Shown here piece by piece: positions 7,931 to 16,826 of a stretch of 64,000 nt of DNA. The notes beneath the pieces are model-generated. The model saw only the letters and a list, made by a program, of their open reading frames with translations, did not search any database and was not told the DNA's origin. The DNA is from Mesorhizobium huakuii (lineage in GTDB: Bacteria; Pseudomonadota; Alphaproteobacteria; Rhizobiales; Rhizobiaceae). Position 1 is the first letter of the stretch; each line of letters begins with the position of its first letter. The position numbers and the translations under genes are program-made. The stretch spans positions 3,902,001-3,966,000 of the forward strand of contig NZ_CP050296.1 in the NCBI RefSeq assembly GCF_014189455.1, written 5' to 3'.

Positions 7931-9220
7931 ATGACCATGAGCAACCTTGCCTATGACGCCACCGTGGACGGCGGTGATACATCGCCGCAGGACATCGCCG
8001 CGATGCAGGCGTTGCGCCCGGTTCCGCGCATCTCGATCCAGGCGTTCTGCGAGACCGAGGGCGTCGCCAATCCGGTCGAGCGCGCCGGCGAGGACCGCCG
8101 CATGACCAAGGCGCATCTCAAGGTCCACATGGGCGGCGTTCCCACGGCAATCGAGTTCTATCAGTCGGCGCCGACGCCGAACCTGATCCTGCTGGAGTCG
8201 CGCAGCGAACCCAAGCAATTGCTGGAACAGCTCGCCCAGCTCTCGGAATACTGCGATCCATCCTCGAAAGTGGTGGTGATCGGCCACTACAATGACGTCG
8301 GTCTCTATCGCGAGCTTATCCGCTCCGGCATCTCGGAATATGTCATCGCGCCGGTGTCGATGGCCGACATCGTCAGTGTCGTGTCGTCGATTTTCGTCGA
8401 TCCGGAAGCCGAACCGCTCGGCCGTTCGGTCGCCTTTATCGGCGCCAAGGGCGGCGTCGGCTCTTCCACCATCGCCCACAATGTCGCCTGGGCAATGTCC
8501 TCCCTGTTCAAGTCCGAGGTCGTTGTTGCCGACCTTGACCTCGCTTTCGGCACGGCCAACATCAATTTCGACCAGGACCCGGCACAGGGTATCGCTGAAG
8601 CGGTGTTCTCGCCTGAACGCGTCGATGAAGTCTATCTCGACCGGCTGCTGACCCAGTGCGCCGAGCACCTGTCGTTGCTCGCAGCGCCCTCGACGCTGGA
8701 ACGCGTCTACGACTTCGATCCCGAAGCCTTTGCGCAACTTGTCGATACCGCGCAGCGCAGCGTGCCGCTTCTGGTGCTGGACGTTCCCCATGTCTGGACG
8801 GGCTGGGCCAAGAACACGCTGGTCAAGGCCGACGAGATCGTCATCACGGCGACGCCGGAACTGGCCAATCTGCGCAACACCAAGAACCTCGTCGACATGT
8901 TCAAGCGGCTTCGTCCTAACGACCCGCCGCCGAAGCTGATCATCAACCAGGCCGGCGTCCCCAAGCGGCCCGAAATTTCGCCGTCCGATTTCGCCGAGCC
9001 GCTCGGCCTGACGCCGATATCGGTCATTGGCTTTGATCCGTTGCTGTTCGGCAATGCCGCCAACAATGGGCGTATGCTCGGCGAGATGGATGCCAAGAAC
9101 CCGGTTGTGGCCATGATCAATGAGATTGCTCATGTACTGACCGGGCGAAGCGAAATCCGGACGAAAAAGAAGGCTGGCCTGGGCAGCCTGCTCGGCAAGC
9201 TCTCGCGCAACAAGAAGTGA
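7931..9220 (+). CDS. cpaE: pilus polar localisation ATPase CpaE/TadZ
   Basis: 429 residues. An N-terminal receiver-like domain (about 70-155, NLILLESRSEP...YVIAPVSMADIV) is followed by a ParA/MinD ATPase domain. Its Walker motif is GAKGGVGSSTIAHN: the second Lys of the usual KGGVGKT is replaced by Ser, as is usual in CpaE/TadZ. In Caulobacter CpaE brings the secretion machine to the pole and depends on PodJ; a PodJ-like gene lies at 29.2-33.3 kb in this window. It sits between cpaD and cpaF in the usual order. Confidence 0.92.
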   Translation: MTMSNLAYDATVDGGDTSPQDIAAMQALRPVPRISIQAFCETEGVANPVERAGEDRRMTKAHLKVHMGGVPTAIEFYQSAPTPNLILLESRSEPKQLLEQLAQLSEYCDPSSKVVVIGHYNDVGLYRELIRSGISEYVIAPVSMADIVSVVSSIFVDPEAEPLGRSVAFIGAKGGVGSSTIAHNVAWAMSSLFKSEVVVADLDLAFGTANINFDQDPAQGIAEAVFSPERVDEVYLDRLLTQCAEHLSLLAAPSTLERVYDFDPEAFAQLVDTAQRSVPLLVLDVPHVWTGWAKNTLVKADEIVITATPELANLRNTKNLVDMFKRLRPNDPPPKLIINQAGVPKRPEISPSDFAEPLGLTPISVIGFDPLLFGNAANNGRMLGEMDAKNPVVAMINEIAHVLTGRSEIRTKKKAGLGSLLGKLSRNKK

Positions 9221-9243
9221 CGCTTTGGAACCGGTAGTCGATC

Positions 9244-10749
9244 ATGTTCGGTAAAAGAGGCAACGACGACGGCAACCGGTTCACGCCGGAATTCCGCCAG
9301 CCAGCACCGGCGCCGGCCGCCCCGCCGCCCGCGGGTTCGGCGGATACGACGGTTCTTGCCCGGCCCGCGGCACCGCCACCGCCAAGCGCACCCGTCGCGC
9401 CGCCAGCCCGCCGCGCGGTCGAGGCGCCGCCAATTGCGCCGGAGGCGAAGCGGGGCCGCGAAAAAAGCGAAACCTACTATGACACCAAGAGCCAGGTTTT
9501 CTCCGCGCTCATCGACACGATAGACCTGTCGCAGCTCGCCAAGCTCGACCCCGAAACCGCGCGCGAGGAAATTCGCGACATCGTCAACGACATCATCGCG
9601 ATCAAGAATTTCGCGATGTCCATCGCCGAGCAGGAGGAACTGCTCGAGGATATCTGCAACGACGTGCTTGGCTACGGACCGCTCGAGCCATTGCTCGCCC
9701 GCGACGACATCGCCGACATCATGGTCAACGGCTCCAAGAACGTCTACATCGAAGTCAACGGCAAGGTCGAGCAGACCAGCATCCGCTTTCGTGACAACCA
9801 GCAGCTGCTCAACATCTGCCAGCGCATCGTCAGCCAGGTCGGCCGCCGTGTCGATGAATCCAGCCCGATCTGCGACGCCCGCCTTCCCGACGGCTCCCGC
9901 GTCAACGTCATCGCACCGCCGCTCGCCATCGACGGCACCGCGCTCACCATCCGCAAATTCAAGAAGGACAAGCTGACGCTCGATCAACTGGTCAAGTTCG
10001 GCGCCATCTCGCCGCAGGGCGCCGAAGTGCTCAAGATCATCGGCCGTGTCCGCTGCAACATCGTCATTTCGGGCGGCACCGGCTCGGGCAAGACGACACT
10101 GCTCAACTGCCTGACCAACTACATCGACCGCGACGAGCGCGTCATCACCTGCGAGGACTCGGCCGAACTGCAACTGCAGCAGCCGCATGTCGTGCGTCTG
10201 GAAACCCGCCCGCCCAACCTCGAAGGCGAAGGCGAAGTGACGATGCGCGACCTGGTCAAGAACTGCCTGCGCATGCGGCCCGAGCGCATCATCGTCGGCG
10301 AAGTGCGCGGACCCGAAGTGTTCGATCTTCTGCAGGCGATGAACACCGGCCATGACGGCTCGATGGGAACGATCCACTCGAACAGTCCGCGCGAATGCCT
10401 GAACCGTATCGAATCCATGATCGCCATGGGTGGTTATTCGCTGCCGCAGAAAACCGTGCGCGAAATCGTCGTCGGCTCCATCGACGTGATCATCCAGGCG
10501 GCGCGTCTGCGCGACGGATCGCGCCGCATCACCCACATCACCGAGGTCATCGGGATGGAAGGCGACGTCATCATCACCCAGGATATCGTCCTCTACAACA
10601 TCAAGGGCGAGGACGCCAACGGCAGGCTGCTGGGCGAGCACGTCTCGACCGGCATCGGCCGCCCGCATTTCTGGGATCGGGCTCGTTACTATGGCGAGGA
10701 ACAGCGCCTCGCCACCGCGCTCGAGGCGATGGAGAAACGTGCTGACTGA
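9244..10749 (+). CDS. cpaF: Tad pilus secretion ATPase CpaF/TadA
   Basis: 501 residues. The first 70 are Pro/Ala-rich and probably disordered. The rest is a GSPII_E / VirB11-type ATPase with Walker [13 protein letters not shown], the Asp box [15 protein letters not shown], Walker [14 protein letters not shown] and the His box [13 protein letters not shown]. It is a cytoplasmic hexamer that powers pilus extension and retraction, acting with TadB and TadC. It begins 23 bp after cpaE. Confidence 0.95.
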   Translation: MFGKRGNDDGNRFTPEFRQPAPAPAAPPPAGSADTTVLARPAAPPPPSAPVAPPARRAVEAPPIAPEAKRGREKSETYYDTKSQVFSALIDTIDLSQLAKLDPETAREEIRDIVNDIIAIKNFAMSIAEQEELLEDICNDVLGYGPLEPLLARDDIADIMVNGSKNVYIEVNGKVEQTSIRFRDNQQLLNICQRIVSQVGRRVDESSPICDARLPDGSRVNVIAPPLAIDGTALTIRKFKKDKLTLDQLVKFGAISPQGAEVLKIIGRVRCNIVISGGTGSGKTTLLNCLTNYIDRDERVITCEDSAELQLQQPHVVRLETRPPNLEGEGEVTMRDLVKNCLRMRPERIIVGEVRGPEVFDLLQAMNTGHDGSMGTIHSNSPRECLNRIESMIAMGGYSLPQKTVREIVVGSIDVIIQAARLRDGSRRITHITEVIGMEGDVIITQDIVLYNIKGEDANGRLLGEHVSTGIGRPHFWDRARYYGEEQRLATALEAMEKRAD

Positions 10750-10778
10750 GGTATCCGCAGGTGTGAAGGTTCTGGTCG

Positions 10779-11792
10779 ATGTTTGGAATTGACGGCACCG
10801 TATTGGCGTTTGTCGTGCTCGCCGGTTTCAGCGCCGGCGCGGTCGCCTATGCATTCTTGGCCAAGCAGATCAGCAATGAGAAACAGGCCGGCAAGCGGCT
10901 TGAGACGATCAAGGCCGCCGAGACGGATCGCTCCATCGTCAAGGCCACGCGCGACCGCGCGGCGGACGCGGCCAAGCGCCGCAAATCGGTGCAGGATTCG
11001 CTGAAGGAACTCGACGAGAAGCAGAAAACCAAGGACAACGCCGTCAAGAAGCCGCCGCTGAAGGCCCAGCTTCGCCAGGCCGGCATGAAGGTTTCGGTCG
11101 AACGTTTCTACATCTACTCGGCCATATGCGGCCTCGCGCTGGTGGTGGTCGCCTTCATGGCCGGCGCGCCGATGCTTGTTTTGCCCGGTGTGCTGTTGGC
11201 TGGCGCACTCGGCCTGCCGCGCTGGTTCGTCTCGTTTCGCCGCGCGCGCCGGGTCAAGGCATTCCTCAACGAATTTCCAAACGCCCTCGACATTATCGTG
11301 CGCGCGGTCAAGTCCGGCCTGCCGCTGAACGACGCCATACGCCTGATTGCCAACGAATCCCCCGAGCCGGTGAAGGCCGAGTTCCGACGCATCGTCGATT
11401 CGCAGCAGATGGGACTGTCGATCCCCGATGCGACCTTGCGCATGCCCGAAACCATGCCGTGCACCGAGGCAAGTTTCTTCGGCATCGTCATCCAGATCCA
11501 GTCGCAGGCCGGCGGCAATCTGTCCGAGGCGCTGGGCAATCTTTCGCGCGTGCTTCGTGACCGTAAGAAGATGAAAGCCAAGGTTCAGGCGCTGTCCATG
11601 GAGGCGAAGGCGTCGGCCGCCATCATCGGCGCGCTGCCCTTCATCGTCGCCTTCCTGGTCTACCTTTCGAGCCCGCTCTACCTGATGCCGCTGTTCAACA
11701 CCAGTGTCGGCAATCTGATCCTCGGCGTTTCCGCCATCTGGATGTCGATTGGCATCTTCGTGATGCGCAAGATGATGAACTTTGATGTCTAG
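10779..11792 (+). CDS. tadB: Tad pilus inner-membrane platform protein TadB (CpaG)
   Basis: 337 residues. An N-terminal TM (AFVVLAGFSAGAVAYAFLA) and a Lys-rich cytoplasmic stretch (residues about 35-100) are followed by a pair of TM segments around 115-150 and the T2SSF domain (FLNEFPNALDIIVRAVKSGLPLNDAI). Two further TM segments close the protein. It forms the membrane platform with TadC on which CpaF acts. Only 9 bp separate it from tadC. Confidence 0.9.
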   Translation: MFGIDGTVLAFVVLAGFSAGAVAYAFLAKQISNEKQAGKRLETIKAAETDRSIVKATRDRAADAAKRRKSVQDSLKELDEKQKTKDNAVKKPPLKAQLRQAGMKVSVERFYIYSAICGLALVVVAFMAGAPMLVLPGVLLAGALGLPRWFVSFRRARRVKAFLNEFPNALDIIVRAVKSGLPLNDAIRLIANESPEPVKAEFRRIVDSQQMGLSIPDATLRMPETMPCTEASFFGIVIQIQSQAGGNLSEALGNLSRVLRDRKKMKAKVQALSMEAKASAAIIGALPFIVAFLVYLSSPLYLMPLFNTSVGNLILGVSAIWMSIGIFVMRKMMNFDV

Positions 11793-11801
11793 GGCCGTGA
11801 C

Positions 11802-12827
11802 ATGAGCGAACAAGTCATCAAGTCACTGACGGATCCCAGCCTCCTGATCGCGCTGTTGGTGGCCATCGCCGTGTTCGCGACCGTCTTCACGCTGCTGCCG
11901 GCGCTTGGCGGCAACCAGCTCAAGGCTCGCATGAAGTCGGTCGCGCTGGAGCGCGATGAGCTTCGCGCCAAGCAGCGCGCGCGGCTGGCCAGCGAGGCCG
12001 ATCGCCGCCGCAAGGGCCTGCGCGAGCAACAGTCGGAAGGCATGCGCAACATCGTCGACCGGCTCGACCTGCGGCGCGCGCTGGCCGACGAGAACACCTT
12101 GCAGAAGCTCAAGGTGGCCGGCTTCCGGGGACAGAACCCGCTGACGCGTTTTCTCTTCTTCCGCCTCGTGCTGCCTTTTGTCGGCTTCGCGCTGGCTCTG
12201 GTCTACATGTTCGTGCTCGGAGGATTGCCGGACAAACCATTGGTGGTCCGGCTGTTCGTCTGCGTCCTCGTTGCCTATGGCGGATTCTACACGCCGGTCC
12301 TCTATGTCAACAACCGCGCCACCAAGCGCAAGCAGTCGATCCAGATGGCCTGGCCGGATGCCCTCGACCTGATGCTGATCTGCGTGGAATCAGGCATGTC
12401 GGTGGAGGCGGCGCTGCGCAAGGTCGCCGATGAGATCGGCGCGCAGTCGGTAGCTCTGGCGGAAGAATTCATCCTGACCAATGCCGAGCTCTCCTATCTG
12501 CAGGAGCGCAAGCAAGCCTATGAGAATCTAGCGAGCCGTACCGGCCTGGAATCGGTCAAATCGGTGTCGCAGGCGCTCGTCCAGGCCGAGCGCTACGGTA
12601 CGCCGGTGGCGCACGCGCTACGCGTGCTTGCCGCCGAAAGCCGTGACATGCGCATGAACGCCGCCGAGAAGAAGGCCGCCGCCTTGCCGCCCAAGCTCAC
12701 CGTGCCGATGATCCTGTTCTTCCTGCCGGTGCTTTTCGCCATCATCCTCGGCCCCGCCGGCATCCAGGTCAGCCAGCGCGGCATCTTCGGCGATCATTCC
12801 GGGGCGGCAGCGTCAGCCACCCAGTAA
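11802..12827 (+). CDS. tadC: Tad pilus inner-membrane platform protein TadC (CpaH)
   Basis: 341 residues. One N-terminal TM (LIALLVAIAVFATVFTLLPAL), a charged cytoplasmic stretch, two TM segments at about 125-170 and a T2SSF domain with WPDALDLMLICVESGMSVEAALRKVADEIG. A last TM lies near the C-terminus (LTVPMILFFLPVLFAIILGPAG). It is the partner of TadB. The gene ends the plus-strand cpa/tad operon and is followed by a strong palindrome that also faces tadD. Confidence 0.9.
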   Translation: MSEQVIKSLTDPSLLIALLVAIAVFATVFTLLPALGGNQLKARMKSVALERDELRAKQRARLASEADRRRKGLREQQSEGMRNIVDRLDLRRALADENTLQKLKVAGFRGQNPLTRFLFFRLVLPFVGFALALVYMFVLGGLPDKPLVVRLFVCVLVAYGGFYTPVLYVNNRATKRKQSIQMAWPDALDLMLICVESGMSVEAALRKVADEIGAQSVALAEEFILTNAELSYLQERKQAYENLASRTGLESVKSVSQALVQAERYGTPVAHALRVLAAESRDMRMNAAEKKAAALPPKLTVPMILFFLPVLFAIILGPAGIQVSQRGIFGDHSGAAASATQ

Positions 12828-12853
12828 AGGCACGGCAATCCTTGCGCAAATAC

Positions 12854-12883
12854 GAAAGCCGCGCTGCATGCAGCGCGGCTTTC
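12854..12883. terminator. bidirectional terminator-like palindrome between tadC and tadD
   Basis: A perfect 30-bp palindrome (gaaagccgcgctgca and its exact complement) sits between the converging tadC and tadD genes. It lacks a clean T run, so termination strength is uncertain, but position and symmetry suit a shared terminator. Confidence 0.65.
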
Positions 12884-12970
12884 AACGTCTGGGTTTTGTC
12901 TTGGCGCAATTCCGGACGGAAAACCGTTACACACTTTTCCTGGAATTGCTCTGTTGGCGAAATCGCTGCG

Positions 12971-13792
12971 TCAGTTGGTTGCCGGCTTCGACTTGTCCTG
13001 ATCCTTGAGCTGGCTCCAGGCATTCTGCTGGGCCAGCATCTGCCTGAGATAGGCGACATTGGCCTGTGCCTGTTCGGGCGAGAGTTCCTGCGAGGCGATC
13101 TTCTCGGCCTCGTCGAAGCGGCCCTGCAGGCCGACGACCAGCGCCAGATTCTGGCGTACACGGCTGTCGGCGCCGGGCTGCTGCGCGGCCAAACGCATAT
13201 AGGTTTCGGCGGTGCGCAGATCCCCTTCCAGCACATAGGACATGCCCAGATTGGAGAGAACCGAAGGTTCATTCGGCTTGAGTTCGAGGGCCTTGCGGTA
13301 GAGCTGGCGCGCCTCGTCCTTCTGGCCGATCTGATCAAGGATGGCGGCTTCCGCCGACACCAGCTTCCAGTCGGGATATTCCGGCGTCTGGGCGCGGCGT
13401 ACGGCATCGAGCGCGGCCTCGAACTGGCCATTGGCGGCCAGCGCCTTGCCATAGGCGGCGAGCACGTCACGGTCCTTGGGGTAGGCGATCGCCAGCTTGC
13501 GCATCACGGCAAGCGACTGGTCGGCATCGCCGTCCATCTGCAGCGCGGCCGCGAAGTTGGTCGCTATACGCTTGTCGTTGGGGTTCTTGGCGTAGGACTG
13601 GCCAAGGGCGGCGGTGGCATTGTGCACTTCTCCCGCCGACATCGTCTCCAGCGGCTTGCCGCCGCTGCGGCCGATCGAGCCCGTGGTCATCCTGCTGGTT
13701 CCGCACCCGCCGACACCCGCCGCGAGCGCCAGCATGAGGGCCGTGGTGACGAGCCGTTTTCCCCTGGCATTCACTGTGCGGTTGGTCGGCAT
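12971..13792 (-). CDS. tadD: TPR lipoprotein TadD of the Tad pilus
   Basis: 273 residues with a lipoprotein signal (TTALMLALAAGVGGC, Cys at about residue 30). Several TPR repeats follow between about 70 and 250, for example AAALQMDGDADQSLAVMRKLAIAYP and LSNLGMSYVLEGDLRTAETYMRLA. TadD is needed for secretin assembly in Tad systems. Here it faces the main operon on the opposite strand, with a shared terminator between. Confidence 0.88.
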   Translation of the reverse strand: MPTNRTVNARGKRLVTTALMLALAAGVGGCGTSRMTTGSIGRSGGKPLETMSAGEVHNATAALGQSYAKNPNDKRIATNFAAALQMDGDADQSLAVMRKLAIAYPKDRDVLAAYGKALAANGQFEAALDAVRRAQTPEYPDWKLVSAEAAILDQIGQKDEARQLYRKALELKPNEPSVLSNLGMSYVLEGDLRTAETYMRLAAQQPGADSRVRQNLALVVGLQGRFDEAEKIASQELSPEQAQANVAYLRQMLAQQNAWSQLKDQDKSKPATN

Positions 13793-13923
13793 GACACCCT
13801 AGGCCTCCATTCATACGCGCGGCCATTGCGTGGCCATCTTCCCTCCCGCAGAAATATTCTGTTAACCCTAACGGAGAGTTAAGAAACGCCGACTCGGGGC
13901 CCGGGTCGGCAGGAGAACATCGA

Positions 13924-15288
13924 ATGCCTGTCGAACTCGTCGAGACGAAATTGCAAGGTGCACTGCCGGTGCATCTGGTGCCCCGTGACGGACTGGAGGC
14001 CGCCGGCCTTGCGCCATCGACCATCGCATGGGCCAAGGCCAACGGGTTTTCCGGCGAGGCAGGCAGGACGCTGGCCGTGCCCGGCGAAAGCGGCGCGCTT
14101 GCTGGCGCACTGTTCGGTCTTGGCGACGGTGAGGGCGCGCTCGCGCTCGGCGCACTGTCGAAAGCCCTGCCGGAAGGCGACTGGCATTTCGCCTCGACGC
14201 CGGCCGAGCCGGAACTCGCGGCAATCGCGATTGCGCTCGGCGCCTATATCTTTACCCGTTACGGCAAGAAGTCAGGCAAGGCGCTGCGCTTTGACCTGCC
14301 GGCCGGTGTCGACGCGTCGCGCGTTCGCCGCGTCGCCGAGGGCGTCTTCCTGGCCCGTGATCTGGTCAACACACCGACCAGCGATATGGGACCGGATGAT
14401 CTGGAGAAGGCGGTGCGCACCCTGGCCGCGGCGCACAGGGCCGAAGTCTCCGTCATCAAGGGCGACGAGCTGCTGACGCGGAATTTCCCGATGATCCACG
14501 CCGTCGGCCGGGCATCTGTCGGCGCGCCGCGGCTGATCGATATGATTTGGGGGCGAGAGGACGCGCCGAAGGTGACGCTGGTCGGCAAGGGCGTCTGCTT
14601 CGACACCGGCGGTCTCGACATCAAGCCCTCATCCGGCATGCTGTTGATGAAGAAGGACATGGGCGGCGCGGCCAATGTGCTTGGCTTGGCCTCGATGATC
14701 ATGGCTGCCGGGCTGAACGTGCGGTTGCGCGTGCTGATCCCCGCGGTCGAGAATTCGATCGCCGGCAATGCTTTTCGGCCCGGTGACGTGCTGACAAGCC
14801 GCAAGGGCATCACGGTCGAGATCGGCAACACGGACGCCGAAGGCAGGCTCGTGCTCGGCGATGCGCTGGCGCTGGCCGACGACGAGGAGCCGCAGCTGCT
14901 GGTCGACATGGCGACGCTGACCGGAGCCGCCCGTGTCGCGCTTGGCCCCGATCTGCCGCCGTTCTACACCGGTGACGAGGCGCTGGCTTCTGAGCTGGCG
15001 GCGTCATCGCTGGCGGTCGAGGATCCACTGTGGCGCATGCCGCTTTGGCGGCCTTACGATGCGAAACTGTCGTCAAAGATCGCCGATATCAACAATGTCA
15101 CCACGGACGGTTTCGCCGGTTCGATCACCGCGGCGCTGTTCCTCAAGCGCTTTGTCGAGAAGACGACGGGCTGGGCGCATTTCGACATCTTCGCCTGGAA
15201 CCCCGCCGATCGTCCGCACGGCCCCGCTGGCGGCGAGGCGCAAGGGATTCGGGCTCTGGAACGGATCATTTCCAGGCGTTTCGGCTGA
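13924..15288 (+). CDS. leucyl aminopeptidase family (M17) peptidase
   Basis: 454 residues. The C-terminal two thirds carry M17 metal-site motifs: VGKGVCFDTGGLDIKPSSGM, KKDMGGAANVLG, NTDAEGRLVLGDAL and TGAARVALG. The signature NTDAEGRL is intact, so a dinuclear-metal aminopeptidase is likely. The shorter, divergent N-terminal domain resembles the PepB-like rhizobial subgroup rather than classic PepA. A good ribosome site (GGCAGGAG) precedes the ATG. The MarR and NlpC/P60 genes downstream are probably cotranscribed. Confidence 0.88.
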   Translation: MPVELVETKLQGALPVHLVPRDGLEAAGLAPSTIAWAKANGFSGEAGRTLAVPGESGALAGALFGLGDGEGALALGALSKALPEGDWHFASTPAEPELAAIAIALGAYIFTRYGKKSGKALRFDLPAGVDASRVRRVAEGVFLARDLVNTPTSDMGPDDLEKAVRTLAAAHRAEVSVIKGDELLTRNFPMIHAVGRASVGAPRLIDMIWGREDAPKVTLVGKGVCFDTGGLDIKPSSGMLLMKKDMGGAANVLGLASMIMAAGLNVRLRVLIPAVENSIAGNAFRPGDVLTSRKGITVEIGNTDAEGRLVLGDALALADDEEPQLLVDMATLTGAARVALGPDLPPFYTGDEALASELAASSLAVEDPLWRMPLWRPYDAKLSSKIADINNVTTDGFAGSITAALFLKRFVEKTTGWAHFDIFAWNPADRPHGPAGGEAQGIRALERIISRRFG

Positions 15289-15360
15289 AGTCGGTCAACA
15301 GAGCCGGCAAATTGCTGAGACTGAAACGGAACCGAAACAATTTGCCGTCATTCTGGCGCG

Positions 15361-15711
15361 ATGTCGATTGCGATGCGCCCGAGCCAGGCCTTGCGACTGT
15401 GGCAGCAAGTGATGCTGTCGCAGGTGCGCGACGACGCGCCCGACCTGACGATGCGCCAGACGGCGATCCTGTTCACCATCTATCTCGATCCGCCGCCGCA
15501 CACCGTGCGCGGGCTCGCCGCCCGCCTCAACGTCACCAAGCCGGTCATCACCCGCGCGCTCGACACGATGGGCGCACTGAAACTGGTGTCGCGCCATCGC
15601 GACGAACTCGACAAGCGCAATGTGCTGATCAAGCGCACGGTCGAGGGCGCGCTCTTTGTCGAGCGCTTCGGCGATGGTATCATCGCCAGGGCCCATGAAC
15701 TACCCATCTGA
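15361..15711 (+). CDS. MarR-family winged-helix regulator
   Basis: 116 residues. A winged helix-turn-helix is visible: LTMRQTAILFTIYLDPPPHTVRGLAARLNVTKPVITRALDTMGALKLVSRHRDELDKRN, with the DxR-type wing. It is shorter than typical MarR proteins (about 140-150) and lacks a long C-terminal dimerisation helix. It lies between the M17 peptidase and the NlpC/P60 hydrolase on the same strand, with only 27 bp to the latter. Its target is unknown. Confidence 0.72.
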   Translation: MSIAMRPSQALRLWQQVMLSQVRDDAPDLTMRQTAILFTIYLDPPPHTVRGLAARLNVTKPVITRALDTMGALKLVSRHRDELDKRNVLIKRTVEGALFVERFGDGIIARAHELPI

Positions 15712-15738
15712 CCACTAGCATTTGACCGGATTACTGAT

Positions 15739-16599
15739 TTGACCGCCAGGGATGCACGCCTCCACGCCTTCCGTTCCGACCTTGCCGACGCGAGGCTGAA
15801 AGGCGAAGTTACCGCCGACCGCTTTGTCAGCGGCCGTCCGGCGCGGATCACCGCTCCCTTGGCCGATGTGCGTAAGGGACCGCGGCCTGACGCCGGCGTC
15901 AACACGCAGCTCCTGTTCGGCGATGATGTCCTCGTTTTCGAGGTCGCCGAAGGCTGGGCCTGGATCCAAGCCGAACGCGACGGCTATGTCGGCTATGTCG
16001 CCGACACCATGCTGGGCGGACGCGACCATGCGCCCACCCATATCGTCTCCGTCCCCCGCACCTTCCTCTATCCCGGACCCGACCTGCGCTTTCCGATCGC
16101 GGCACAGCTGTCGATGGGATCGGCCGTGACGGTGACGGGCGCCGCCGAGACACGCGGCACGCATTATGCCGTCCTGCCCTCCGGCGAGGCGATCATAGCG
16201 GGCCACCTCAGGCTCATAGGGGAAGTTGCCGCCGACTATGTGGCGGTTGCCGAGACGTTTCTTGGCACACCCTATCTGTGGGGCGGCACGTCCGGCTTCG
16301 GCATCGACTGTTCCGGCCTGGTGCAACTGGCGATGCGCATGGCGGGCAGGGACGTGCTGCGCGATTCCGACATGCAGGCGGCAAGCATCGGCGAACCGCT
16401 GGAGCCGGGTCCTGATTTCTCGGGGCTGCGGCGCGGTGATCTGGTGTTCTGGAAAGGCCATGTCGCGGTCATGACCGACGCCGAGACCATGATCCACGCC
16501 AACGGCCACACCATGCTGGTCTCGCGCGAAGGGCTGAAGGACGCCATCGCCCGGATAGGTTATCTCTATGGCGGGCCGACAGGGGTTAGAAGGCCCTAG
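15739..16599 (+). CDS. NlpC/P60 cell-wall hydrolase with SH3 domains
   Basis: 286 residues. Two SH3b-like segments (about 35-95 and 100-160) precede an NlpC/P60 cysteine peptidase domain. The catalytic Cys191 lies in FGIDCSGLVQ and the first catalytic His241 in WKGHVAVM, with HANGH at 253-257. No signal peptide is seen, which matches the cytoplasmic or recycling-type gamma-D-Glu-diaminopimelate peptidases common in rhizobia. The start is a TTG at 15739; no better in-frame start was found. Confidence 0.83.
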   Translation: MTARDARLHAFRSDLADARLKGEVTADRFVSGRPARITAPLADVRKGPRPDAGVNTQLLFGDDVLVFEVAEGWAWIQAERDGYVGYVADTMLGGRDHAPTHIVSVPRTFLYPGPDLRFPIAAQLSMGSAVTVTGAAETRGTHYAVLPSGEAIIAGHLRLIGEVAADYVAVAETFLGTPYLWGGTSGFGIDCSGLVQLAMRMAGRDVLRDSDMQAASIGEPLEPGPDFSGLRRGDLVFWKGHVAVMTDAETMIHANGHTMLVSREGLKDAIARIGYLYGGPTGVRRP

Positions 16600-16604
16600 T
16601 GCAG

Positions 16605-16768
16605 TTCTTCCTTCTCCCCTTGTGGGAGAAGGTGTCGCCGAAGGTGACGGATGAGGGGTGTTCCAGGGAACGCCAGCGTCTCACTCCGAAGGAACACCCC
16701 TCAACCGTCTCGGCGCTGCGCGCCGATCCACCTTCTCCCACAACGGGAGAAGGGAAGAAGGCGTTACG
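16605..16768. repeat. dispersed palindromic intergenic repeat (cttctcccc family)
   Basis: About 160 bp flanked by cttctccc and gggagaag arms. An inner perfect 12-bp inverted pair (gaggggtgttcc at 16653-16664, ggaacacccctc at 16691-16702) makes a long hairpin. A related element occupies 57897-58072, and a cut copy lies at 63803-63820. It fills most of the gap before the helicase gene. Confidence 0.75.
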
Positions 16769-16826
16769 ATCCCCTTTTGTTCCGATTTTGCTTGGCGTTC
16801 GCGTGTACCCGCGCTACCTCTGGCGG